Shown piece by piece: positions 43,656-51,774 of a stretch of DNA of 64,000 bases (position 1 is its first letter; every line of letters starts with the position of its first letter). The DNA is taken from NCBI RefSeq assembly GCF_002917925.1, contig NZ_PPFE01000016.1:1-64000 (forward strand), read 5' to 3'. This DNA comes from Roseovarius confluentis. GTDB lineage: Bacteria; Pseudomonadota; Alphaproteobacteria; Rhodobacterales; Rhodobacteraceae. The translations under genes and the position numbers were made by a program. Below the pieces are notes generated by a model, which made no database searches, was not told the origin of the DNA, and saw nothing but the letters and a program-made list of their open reading frames with translations.

Positions 43656-44312
43656 GTGACGACAGCTGCATCATCTGGAAGTTTCCAGACGTCGATCATT
43701 CGTGTGTTAATAGCCGATGACCATGCATTGGTGCTCGAAATGTTCGAGCATTTCTTTTCCAACTTGCCCGGTTTCGAGGTCACCACGGCCCCCGATCTCG
43801 ATACGGCCCTTTCGATCATCGATAGTGAAGATCCGTTTGATCTGGTCCTCGTGGACCTCAACATGCCCGGGATGGACGGCACCGAGGGTCTTGCCCGGGC
43901 GATGGAAGCGAATGGCGGTCGCCCGACCGGCCTTCTCACCAGTGACCCGGCGGCACAGGTAATCTCGGAAATTCTTCAGATGGGCAGCTCCGGCGTGATT
44001 CTTAAGACCGCCTCGCTCAAGGACTTGGCCAACGAGATCCGCTTCATGGCCGCGGGGGGCCGATATGTTCCGGTCGAACTGATCGACCAGCAGCGGCTCA
44101 AGTCGCGCGGCACCACCAAGGCCCCGCTGTCGGATCGCGAGATGGACGTTCTCGGCCTTCTGACCGAAGGTCGCCCGAACCGCGAGATCGCCGAGGCGCT
44201 GTCGCTGGCCGAGGCGACGGTCAAGATGCACGTCAAATCAATCTGCACCAAGCTGGGCGCCAGCAACCGGACGCAGGCGGTCATCGTGGCGCGCGACATG
44301 AATTACATCTGA
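43656..44312 (+). CDS. LuxR/NarL-type response regulator
   Basis: 218 residues starting at a GTG with AGAGGAA eight bases before. Receiver at about 14-130 with Asp21-Asp22, phospho-acceptor Asp67 in LVDLNMPGMDG and Lys in VILKTAS. The LuxR-type helix-turn-helix at about 152-214 has LSDREMDVLGLLTEGRPN and REIAEALSLAEATVKMHV. Everything needed for activity is present. It is the best candidate to bind the AAGTATGTA motifs found before the repeat-protein and secretion genes, a guess from location. Confidence 0.9.
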   Translation: MTTAASSGSFQTSIIRVLIADDHALVLEMFEHFFSNLPGFEVTTAPDLDTALSIIDSEDPFDLVLVDLNMPGMDGTEGLARAMEANGGRPTGLLTSDPAAQVISEILQMGSSGVILKTASLKDLANEIRFMAAGGRYVPVELIDQQRLKSRGTTKAPLSDREMDVLGLLTEGRPNREIAEALSLAEATVKMHVKSICTKLGASNRTQAVIVARDMNYI

Positions 44313-44770
44313 CGTCCGTCGGCGGCCGCGCGCGGGCGGCTTGTGTCCGGCGTCTGCAACGCGCCGGCGATTGCCCCGGCATCCGGGGCCGCCGGCAACG
44401 TCCGGTCGCACAGCCCAAGCGACACCAGCACCGAGTCGCCCTCGGACATCTCGCTTTCGACCGCGACGATGCGGATATCCGGATAGATGCGGCGGATCTG
44501 CAGGCAAATGTCGGCGGCATCATCGGGAAAGCCGAAGAAATCTTCGTCTACGATCAACACGTCCAGCGGCGCCTGGCACTTTCTCAAAAGGCCCATCGCG
44601 CGGTCCGAATCCTCCCCGCGCAAAAGCCACATCCGAAACCCCTGCCCGGGCCGGCTCAGCTCGTAGGGCAGATGGTCCCAGTCGAGAAAGGCCAGGACCC
44701 GCCGCTCCTCCTGCTGGGGCTTTCCGGCGACGGGTATCGCGGTTTCCATTTCAAAATTGTGCAGCAGCAT
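44303..44770 (-). CDS. Atypical receiver-like protein
   Basis: 155 residues from the ATG at 44770, which follows GGAGGGGATG. The fold pattern is that of a CheY-like receiver: FLDWDH in place of the first acidic pair and VLIVDEDFFGFPDD with an Asp in the phospho-acceptor position. The Lys-Pro near the end is missing (LCDRTLPAA), so phosphorylation chemistry may be lost. There is no output domain. It converges on the LuxR gene with a 10-base overlap of the 3' ends. It may act as a phosphate sink or a decoy for the hybrid kinase. Confidence 0.6.
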   Translation of the reverse strand: MLLHNFEMETAIPVAGKPQQEERRVLAFLDWDHLPYELSRPGQGFRMWLLRGEDSDRAMGLLRKCQAPLDVLIVDEDFFGFPDDAADICLQIRRIYPDIRIVAVESEMSEGDSVLVSLGLCDRTLPAAPDAGAIAGALQTPDTSRPRAAADGRQM

Positions 44771-45153
44771 GAAACATCCCCTCCGAAATTCTCTGTCACG
44801 AACCCCACGCGAGGTCTTTGACCGCTCCGGAACCAACCCGGGAAATCCAGTCGACGGATGTTGATGTCGGCCTGTTCTTTCGATCAGTACACGCAGAAAT
44901 GGCAGCATCCGGGTTCACACGCAGCAGCCCGATGACATCCGCGCGCAGGCAGCACGCGCTCTCCATCTCGACTTCGGTGCGGTGAAAAATGCGGTCAGCA
45001 AGACTGGGTGCCGAAGAGGGCCCATATTTCGCCCGAGCGGATCGAAGCCATTTCATCCTAATATCAACATCCCTGAGGCTTCGGATCGAACCGAAACCAG
45101 ATAAAAATTATTCCCGGCGTCTTGTAAAAACGGCAGCTTTTCAAACACCACGG

Positions 45154-45187
45154 ACTACATACTTTTTACACCATGGACGTACTTTTG
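45154..45187. promoter_or_regulatory. AAGTATGTA-type motif pair
   Basis: ACTACATACTTTTT at 45154 and GACGTACTTTT at 45176, both in the inverted orientation and 20 bases apart, like the tandem pair at 39481-39512. No plus-strand gene follows within 800 bases. Confidence 0.45.
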
Positions 45188-45261
45188 CCTAGTTAATTTA
45201 TTGATAATACATTCTTTAGTATATATCACTTAAGATGCCGGTCGCATTCCAGCGTGCAATC

Positions 45262-45277
45262 CCCTTGTATAAAAGGG
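45262..45277 (-). terminator. Small hairpin downstream of the Omp85 gene
   Basis: CCCTT and AAGGG arms with the loop GTATAA, about 210 bases beyond the stop at 45488. Weak; it could end the secretion operon transcript. Confidence 0.3.
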
Positions 45278-45487
45278 TTCGGATACTGCCGTAAATCCAG
45301 GCACCTCGTGTGCCGTCCAAAGCGCTGAGCGCCCCGGCAAACGGGACGGCCCGGCGCGTTCCTGCATGCGGACACGCTGACAACGTCTTGAAACTCAGGA
45401 TGATTCGCACGCCAGACTACGGCTGCATGCCTTGCCCCGGACAGACAGTTTCCGTCCTTGTATCTCACCGCCGCCGCTGTCCCGTAA

Positions 45488-46819
45488 TCAGAACCTCGTG
45501 GTCAGGCTCAGACCAAACAATTGTTCCTTGTCGCCCGGCTCCTTCTCGACCGGTACGGCGACGAACACCGACACCGGCGTCTCACCCACTTCGAAAGAGA
45601 CCGACATCCCCACGGAACTGCGTTGATGAAAACTGTCATCGATCGAGCCGCCAAGCGTGTCGTCAAGATCCCAGACCCCACCGGTCTGCCAGAACACTCC
45701 CCCGACCAGCGGCGCCTCGAACACGTCCTCCAGGTTTCGCTGCAATTCAATGGTCGATAAAAGGTAATTCTGCCCGCCCAGTGCAGCCCCCTGGTCGCGC
45801 GGGCCGATCCCCCGGGGCGCAAAACCGCGGAACCCGTTGGCGCCGGAGGCGAACCGGTCGATCGCCCGGGTCGGATTGCTGCCCAGGCTCGAAACCTTCC
45901 CCGCGTCCAGGCCGAAGACAAGACGCATCTTCGATGTCAACGGCACGTAGGACCGCGTTTCAAGCCTGAAATCCGACAGACGGTCGCTGGTGCCGATGTT
46001 CCAGAAGTAGTGATCCACTCCCACGCTGTACTCCATGGAAGACCAGCCGGTCTCTTCCGCGGTCAGCGAACTGTGCTCCAGTCCCAGCCGCAGGTACGGC
46101 GCCTCGATGCCCGACGTCCGTTCTTTCAGCAACAGCGCGCTGGTCGCCGGCGCCACGTCGTAAAGCCGGTGATCCCGGTACCCCAGCCCGGCCTCGAGCC
46201 GCGTCGTGTCGTTCGGCGTCCAGGCCAAATAGGCTTCCGCCTGATAGGTTTCCTGCGAAAACGCGTTGTCGTCATAGGACGTGTCTTCCCAGCCCGCCTT
46301 GAAACCCAGGTCGATGGAATCACCGAAGACGTCCGCACGATAAAGCCGTCCCAGCACGCGCCTGACATCCTCGTTCACTTCCAGGCGGGCCGAGCCGTAA
46401 GTGTCGGGAAAGAGATTGTACCGCTCAAAGAACAGGCCGGCGATCAGACCGTCATCGGATGCATATGCGATTGATCCCTCGATCCGTCCGGGACGCGTGT
46501 TCAATTCCTCGACTTGGATCACCAGCGTGTCCCCCTCGGGGATCAGCGCGACACTCTCGAACACGCCCGTCGACATCAGGCATTCCTCGATCGCCCGCAA
46601 CTCAAGCTCCAGGTAAGGCACGTTCGGAACTGCGCCGCAGGTATCCTTTATGTCCTGTTCCGGGATGAATTCCGCACCGCGCACCTCGACCGTGTCAAAC
46701 GTCCGGACCGATTGCGCAAAGGCCGCCGGTGTCAGCGACATCAAAAAAGCGAAGAAAACGGCAAAACATAGGCGTGCCCCCGGACATCGCCGGGAAGAAC
46801 TGGTTTCTGGCGGCAGCAT
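45488..46819 (-). CDS. Single-POTRA Omp85/BamA-like outer membrane protein
   Basis: 443 residues. Signal peptide with hydrophobic core LCFAVFFAFLMSLTPAAFAQ. One POTRA-like domain follows (about 40-112, FDTVEVRGAEFIPEQDI and an end near LVIQVEEL). A beta-barrel of about 330 residues comes next, with the loop-6 motif FRGF in ANGFRGFAPRGIGP and the aromatic C-terminus LTTRF. BamA has five POTRA domains and about 800 residues, TamA three, and TpsB two plus a plug, so this is a minimal Omp85. It follows the type I membrane fusion gene by 75 bases and is the last gene of that operon. A job in inserting, gating or anchoring the exported repeat proteins is plausible. The family assignment is good, the function inferred. 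Confidence 0.8.
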   Translation of the reverse strand: MLPPETSSSRRCPGARLCFAVFFAFLMSLTPAAFAQSVRTFDTVEVRGAEFIPEQDIKDTCGAVPNVPYLELELRAIEECLMSTGVFESVALIPEGDTLVIQVEELNTRPGRIEGSIAYASDDGLIAGLFFERYNLFPDTYGSARLEVNEDVRRVLGRLYRADVFGDSIDLGFKAGWEDTSYDDNAFSQETYQAEAYLAWTPNDTTRLEAGLGYRDHRLYDVAPATSALLLKERTSGIEAPYLRLGLEHSSLTAEETGWSSMEYSVGVDHYFWNIGTSDRLSDFRLETRSYVPLTSKMRLVFGLDAGKVSSLGSNPTRAIDRFASGANGFRGFAPRGIGPRDQGAALGGQNYLLSTIELQRNLEDVFEAPLVGGVFWQTGGVWDLDDTLGGSIDDSFHQRSSVGMSVSFEVGETPVSVFVAVPVEKEPGDKEQLFGLSLTTRF

Positions 46820-46894
46820 ATTCGTCTTTCTTTTCAGTAAGCCATCACGCGGCGGCTCCCCTGCCGCACGCTTCGGCCTGCCCCCTCCGGGCGT

Positions 46895-48067
46895 CTATCT
46901 CAGCCTAGCACGGGTCAGCGGCCGCGTCAGGTAACTCAGGATGGAACGCTTCCCGCTTTCGATATCGACCTGCGCGACCATCCCCGGACGGATGGCGTAC
47001 TCCTCGCCGAAGCTCTCCAGGAAGCTGCTCTCGGTCCGCACCATCACCCGGTAGAAATCCTGCATCCCCTGCGCGGTTTCCTCCTCGACCGTATCCTCGG
47101 AAATCTGTTCGACAACACCAAGCAGGTCGCCATACGTCGCGAAATCATACGCCGTGATCTTGACGCTCGCCGGCATCCCTGGCGCGACAAAGGCCACGTC
47201 CTGCGGCTTGACCTTGGTCTCGATCAGCAGTTGATCGTCGGTCGGGGTGATTTCCATGATCGGCTCGCCCGGCTGTACGACGCCGCCCAGCGTGGTGATC
47301 TTGATGTTGTTCACCCGCCCCGACACCGGCGACTTGATTTCCGTCCGCTGGAACTCGTCGCGCTTCTGGATCAGGTCCTGCCGCAAGGTCGTCAGCTTGG
47401 CGCGCCGCGTGGCAAGGTCCTTGTAGGCTTCCTGCACATAGGCATTGCGCACCTCGTTGATCTTCCCGTCCAGCTCGGCCTTCTGCTGGCGCAACTGCAA
47501 CAGGTCGATCTGGCTGACCGAGCCGCCAGCCGCCAGCGGGCTGGTGATGTCGATCTGACTCTGGACCGTCTCGCGCTCCTGCTCCAGCGACGCCAGCGAG
47601 GCATCCAGCTTCTTGCGCCGCGCTTCAAACAGGCGCAATTCGGTGGCTTCGGTCTCACTCGGGTTCGGTCCGAAATCCAGTTCTGGCACTTCCAGAACCT
47701 CCGATTCCAACCGCTTGACCTCTGCCGTCAGCGCGGTGATCTCGGCCTGGGTCGAATTGAAGGCCGTCTCCGACCGCGTCGGATCAAGCCGCGCGATCAG
47801 CTGCCCCTCCTCCACCATGTCGCCTTCGCTGACATGCAGCTCCGACAGGATACCGCCCTCCAGACTCTGGATCGACTGCAAGCGCCGCAAGGGAACCACG
47901 CGTCCATCGCCGCGCGTAATCTCGTTGATTTCGGCCATCGCCGCCCAAGCCACGGCGATGATCAGCGAAAGAACGACCGTGCGGATCACCCAGCGCGCCC
48001 GCCGTAGCGTCTGGCGACGATAGGTGCCGTCCAGGTGGCTCGTGGTTTCCAGGTCCGCGTGGCTCAT
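46895..48067 (-). CDS. Type I secretion membrane fusion protein (HlyD/LapC type)
   Basis: 390 residues. One membrane helix (about 28-48), then the N-terminal lipoyl half (LRRLQSIQSLEGGILSELHV), a long coiled-coil hairpin (about 95-230), the second lipoyl half (IKSPVSGRVNNIKITTLGG) and a beta-barrel with the end GKRSILSYLTRPL, which is typical of type I adaptors. The start overlaps the ABC gene by 4 bases. It connects the ABC exporter to TolC. Confidence 0.92.
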   Translation of the reverse strand: MSHADLETTSHLDGTYRRQTLRRARWVIRTVVLSLIIAVAWAAMAEINEITRGDGRVVPLRRLQSIQSLEGGILSELHVSEGDMVEEGQLIARLDPTRSETAFNSTQAEITALTAEVKRLESEVLEVPELDFGPNPSETEATELRLFEARRKKLDASLASLEQERETVQSQIDITSPLAAGGSVSQIDLLQLRQQKAELDGKINEVRNAYVQEAYKDLATRRAKLTTLRQDLIQKRDEFQRTEIKSPVSGRVNNIKITTLGGVVQPGEPIMEITPTDDQLLIETKVKPQDVAFVAPGMPASVKITAYDFATYGDLLGVVEQISEDTVEEETAQGMQDFYRVMVRTESSFLESFGEEYAIRPGMVAQVDIESGKRSILSYLTRPLTRARLR

Positions 48068-50199
48068 GTCACTGCCTGCACCGGTTTCTTCTGTGCCGTG
48101 TTGGCGCGTGCCGCGTTCAAGATCTCCAACAGGTCACCGTCACGCGCGACCCTTCCGTCCTTGAGAACCAGCGCCCGTTCCGTAAGCCCCAGAAGCTCGC
48201 GCTTGTGCGTGGCGATGATCGTCGTGCGCCCCTTCAACCACTCCTTCAGATAGCTGATCACTTTCGCCTCGGTCACGTGGTCGAAGGCAGAGGTCGGCTC
48301 GTCCAGCAAGACCAGCTTGGGATCCTGCAGCAGCACGCGGGCCAGCCCGATGGACTGCCGCTGGCCGCCCGAGACATTCGCGTTGCTCTGGATCTGCAGG
48401 TCGAGACCCCGCACATGTTGCCGGACAAAGGTGCCAAGCCCTACCGCGTCCAGCGCCTCGAGCAGTTCCTCGTCCGAATGCAGCCCGTGGTCGAGCAGCA
48501 GGTTCTCCCGCAACGTCCCCTGAAACAGCGCGACGCTCTGCGGCAGGTAACCGATCTGGCGCCGGCGATCGATCGGGTCGACCTGGCTCAGCGCAAGGTT
48601 GTCGACCAGGACGCTCCCTGCCTGCGGATCTGTCAGACCGGCCAGCAGTCTCAGCAGCGTGGATTTCCCCGCCCCGTTTCCGCCCAGCATTGCAATGCGC
48701 TCGCCCGCGTCGATCTTCAGTTCGGGAATGGCCAGCACGGGCGGCGCCTGCGGATCGTGGCGGAACACCACATCCTGGATGTGGTACTCGCCCCTCATGT
48801 CCGTGGCGCGTACGAAATGACGGTCCGTTGGCCGTTCGACCGGCAACGCCATGATCTCGTTCAGACCTTCCATCGCCGCGCGCACCTGCTGCCATTTCGC
48901 CAGCAGGCCTGCGACCTGCCCCATCGGGGACATCGCGCGGGTGGACAACAGCGTGCAGGCGATCAGGCTGCCCACGGTCAGTTCGCCGGCGCTGATCAGG
49001 TAGACGCCGACAATCACCACACCGGCATAGGCCAACCGCTGCACCGTGCTGACCAGCTGCGTCATCAGCGCGGTCAGGTTGCGGGTCTTGACCGCCGTGG
49101 TCGCCATGGTCGCCGTCAGCTGCGCGTGCGACCGCTGCAGCCGGCCCTCGGCCCGGGCCGCCTTGACCGTCTCCAGATTCGAGATCGTCTCCAGCAGCAG
49201 GCCGTTCAGCGCCGCCGCCTCCCTGGTGTTCTCGCGCGAGGCGTTTGCCAGTTTCTTCTGCATCAGCAGCCCCGGCAGCACGGTCAGGATCACGCCCGCC
49301 AACACAACCAGTGCGATGGGTCCGCCGATGAACCAGATCACGCCAAGAAAGATGATCACGAAGGGCAGGTCGCAGATCGCCGTGACGGTGTTCGAGGTAA
49401 AGAACTCCCGCACCGTGCCGAAATCCCGCACCTGGTTGGCAAACACCCCGGTCGAGGCAGGCTGGTTGATCAGCCGCATATTCGCGACCTTGTCAAATAG
49501 CTGCGCCGACAAACGCAGGTCCAGGTCCCGTCCTGACACGTCCACCAGCGATGACCGCATCAGGCGCAGAACCAGCTCCAGAACGATGGCGATCCCGACA
49601 CCGCTGGCCAGGATCCAAAGCGTATCCATCGCGTTGTTCGGCACCACGCGGTCATAAACCTGCATCGAGAACAGCGCCGTGGCCACCGCAAGGATATTTG
49701 CCGCCATCGAGGCGATCATCACGTCGCGATAGATCCACCAGTTTTCCCAGACCGGGCCCAGCAACCAGTGCCCGCGCCCTTCTTTCTTGCCATCCAGGCG
49801 GCCCGACACGATGTCGATGGGTTTCGAGATCAGGACCCTGTCGTCGCGCAACCGGTCCAGTTCCTCGGCGGTCCAGACGGCCCTGCCACCACCGGATTCC
49901 GGAAGTATGACCTTGGCCCGACCCTCGTTGTAGGCCTCCACGATGACCGTGCGGCCGTTCTTCAGGAAAACCAGGACCGGAAAGCTGTGCTCCGGCAGTG
50001 ACTGCAGCGGCTCTCGGGTCGTCCGGCAGCTCATGTTTGCCCGCCTCAGAGCCAGCGGGGCAAGGTCCGCGGACAGCTGGCTGCCTGCCTCCCGCGGAAG
50101 TCCCTCCGTCAGCTGTGCCGAAGAGGTGGTAACGCCCTGGATCCGGCACAGCTGCAGCAGCCCCAGTACAAGCGGATCGTGCATTTCCACGTCAGTCAT
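48064..50199 (-). CDS. Type I secretion ABC transporter with C39-like domain (LapB/RtxB type)
   Basis: 711 residues. N-terminal C39-like domain (about 1-135) without the catalytic Cys-His pair, as in HlyB and LapB. Six membrane helices lie at about 155-440. ATPase with Walker A GGNGAGKST, signature NVSGGQRQSIGLAR, Walker B LVLLDEPTSAFD and the H-loop IIATHKR. The degenerate peptidase domain means substrates are not cleaved at a double-glycine leader but recognised through C-terminal signals, agreeing with the repeat proteins here. Genes run TolC, ABC, fusion protein, Omp85 on one transcript. Confidence 0.93.
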   Translation of the reverse strand: MTDVEMHDPLVLGLLQLCRIQGVTTSSAQLTEGLPREAGSQLSADLAPLALRRANMSCRTTREPLQSLPEHSFPVLVFLKNGRTVIVEAYNEGRAKVILPESGGGRAVWTAEELDRLRDDRVLISKPIDIVSGRLDGKKEGRGHWLLGPVWENWWIYRDVMIASMAANILAVATALFSMQVYDRVVPNNAMDTLWILASGVGIAIVLELVLRLMRSSLVDVSGRDLDLRLSAQLFDKVANMRLINQPASTGVFANQVRDFGTVREFFTSNTVTAICDLPFVIIFLGVIWFIGGPIALVVLAGVILTVLPGLLMQKKLANASRENTREAAALNGLLLETISNLETVKAARAEGRLQRSHAQLTATMATTAVKTRNLTALMTQLVSTVQRLAYAGVVIVGVYLISAGELTVGSLIACTLLSTRAMSPMGQVAGLLAKWQQVRAAMEGLNEIMALPVERPTDRHFVRATDMRGEYHIQDVVFRHDPQAPPVLAIPELKIDAGERIAMLGGNGAGKSTLLRLLAGLTDPQAGSVLVDNLALSQVDPIDRRRQIGYLPQSVALFQGTLRENLLLDHGLHSDEELLEALDAVGLGTFVRQHVRGLDLQIQSNANVSGGQRQSIGLARVLLQDPKLVLLDEPTSAFDHVTEAKVISYLKEWLKGRTTIIATHKRELLGLTERALVLKDGRVARDGDLLEILNAARANTAQKKPVQAVT

Positions 50200-50226
50200 C
50201 GCGTTCTTCCCTGATTGTTCTGCCCG

Positions 50227-51567
50227 TCATCTTGCAACCGTGCCCGCCGACAGCATCGTGCCAAGGACACCAAGCTCCTTGGCGGACTCGTACTCGGTCC
50301 TCTTTCTCTCGTCATAGGTATCGATCTCGTCGATCTGCGCGTCGTAAAGGTCACGCCCCGTGGTCAGCAGATCCAGGATCTCCCGCTGTCCCGCGATGAA
50401 CTGCTCTTCGTACGAGGCCAGAACCTTTTCCGATTCCACCAACTGCGCTGCCTTCGAGCGTTCGCTCGTCCGCAGCAGCTGCAGCCGCTCCAGCGCGGTC
50501 GTCGTAGTGTTCAGCAACTCGCGCTCCACCCCGCGCATCGAAGCCTTTGCACCTTCCAGCTCCAGCCGCGCGCTCTGGATTTGTCGCTGACCGAAGCCGC
50601 GCGAATTCAGATCGACCCCGGCCGAGATTCCAAGCGCGGTCTGCGTATCTCCGCCATTCAGGTCCGCGCGCCCCTGCGCCTGCAGGTTGATAGTGGGAAA
50701 GCGCTGCGCCTTCGCGGTATCGATTCCCGCCTCGGCCTCGGCCACCTCGGCCCGGGCCGCAGTGTATTCCGGCGCGATCCGGATGGCGGCCCGGATCTTC
50801 TCGACCGTCCCGTAGTGCTGCGCAAACCCGATCGATGGCGGCGTGCGCACATCGCCCAGCGGCCGGCCCACCAGATATTCCAGCTGCGCCAGCGCAATCT
50901 GCCGGTTCGCCATGAGCTGCGACATCTGCTCTTCCGCCCGCGCGATCTCCAACCGGGCGCGCGCGACCTCGCTGTTATCGCCGACACCGCCCCTGGCACG
51001 GTCCTGCGCCTGCCCCGCCAGGCGACGGGAAAAGCTCATGTATTCGCGAGTATAGGCAATCTTGCGATCCAGCACCTCGACATCAAGGAAATAGCCCGCG
51101 ATCTCGAAGGACAGGTCCTCGACCGCCATCTTCAGGTCCGCCATCGCCTGCACCCGCACCTGCGAGGCCTGCTCGATCTCCGCCTTCGTCTTTCCCCAGT
51201 CGAAAAGCAGCTGCGTGACGCTCAGCACCAGGCCGGGCCCGTCGCTGGCGGTCGTGCTGGTTTCACCGGACAGACTGATCGCAGGAAAATACGCGTCGCG
51301 CGCGGCATCGATATCCACGCTCTTTATCGCAACCTCCTGCCGCAGCGCCTCGACGCCCGGATCCGTCTGCGCAGCCAGCAGAACCGCCTCCTGCAACGAC
51401 ATCTGCGCCCGCGCCGGGCTGGCAATGGCAAGAATGAAAAGGAAAGACAGGGCAATGGCCGCAACCGGCCAGTTCAATGCATCGAAGACCGCCACCGCGG
51501 AAAAGCCCCGGTCATTGCTTTCAAAAGCACCCACCCTACGAAATAACAGCTCGCGCTGCTTGCTCAT
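50227..51567 (-). CDS. TolC-family outer membrane channel
   Basis: 446 residues. A long N-terminal extension (about 45 residues, including a hydrophobic segment AAIALSFLFILAIASPARAQ) precedes the mature protein, which begins MSLQEAVLLAAQTDPGVEAL. Two OEP repeats of helices and strands are visible, with the typical LLFDWGKTKAEIEQA and FIAGQREILDLLTTGRDLYDAQ. It is the first gene of the type I secretion operon. The start may be internal, nearer the hydrophobic segment. Confidence 0.9.
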   Translation of the reverse strand: MSKQRELLFRRVGAFESNDRGFSAVAVFDALNWPVAAIALSFLFILAIASPARAQMSLQEAVLLAAQTDPGVEALRQEVAIKSVDIDAARDAYFPAISLSGETSTTASDGPGLVLSVTQLLFDWGKTKAEIEQASQVRVQAMADLKMAVEDLSFEIAGYFLDVEVLDRKIAYTREYMSFSRRLAGQAQDRARGGVGDNSEVARARLEIARAEEQMSQLMANRQIALAQLEYLVGRPLGDVRTPPSIGFAQHYGTVEKIRAAIRIAPEYTAARAEVAEAEAGIDTAKAQRFPTINLQAQGRADLNGGDTQTALGISAGVDLNSRGFGQRQIQSARLELEGAKASMRGVERELLNTTTTALERLQLLRTSERSKAAQLVESEKVLASYEEQFIAGQREILDLLTTGRDLYDAQIDEIDTYDERKRTEYESAKELGVLGTMLSAGTVAR

Positions 51568-51727
51568 ACCAAAACACCACTAGCGCCGACCCCTGCAAAA
51601 AGGACGGCACCTCCCTGAAATTCAACCCCCACACTCAGCCACGTTACACGATTCAACCGCAAAAGAAAGATCTCCTACAGCCGAAAGAACTACAAATAAC
51701 AATTAGCACCAAATTGGATGTAGCGCA

Positions 51728-51740
51728 CCATACTTTTAAG
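51728..51740 (-). promoter_or_regulatory. AAGTATG-type motif upstream of the secretion operon
   Basis: Plus strand CCATACTTTTAAG, so CTTAAAAGTATGG on the minus strand, 160 bases before the tolC-like start at 51567 and 35 bases beyond the stop of repeat protein 4. Confidence 0.45.
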
Positions 51741-51774
51741 TCTCAATAGAACAGAGCCCGTTGGTTGTGTTCTA

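Larger units (their letters stand above)
44771..45487. other. Long intergenic region with motif cluster
   Basis: 717 bases between the atypical receiver gene and the Omp85 gene, both on the minus strand. AT-rich from 45080 to 45240, with the motifs at 45154-45187 and the near-palindrome TTTAGTATATAT at 45214. No convincing gene; frames at 44796-45056 and 45216-45410 lack support. The motif cluster may drive the receiver gene 390 bases away or a small RNA. Confidence 0.45.

Noticed and set aside
48064..50199. Peptidase-containing bacteriocin exporter
   Set aside because: The C39-like domain lacks the catalytic Cys and no double-glycine leader peptide gene is nearby.
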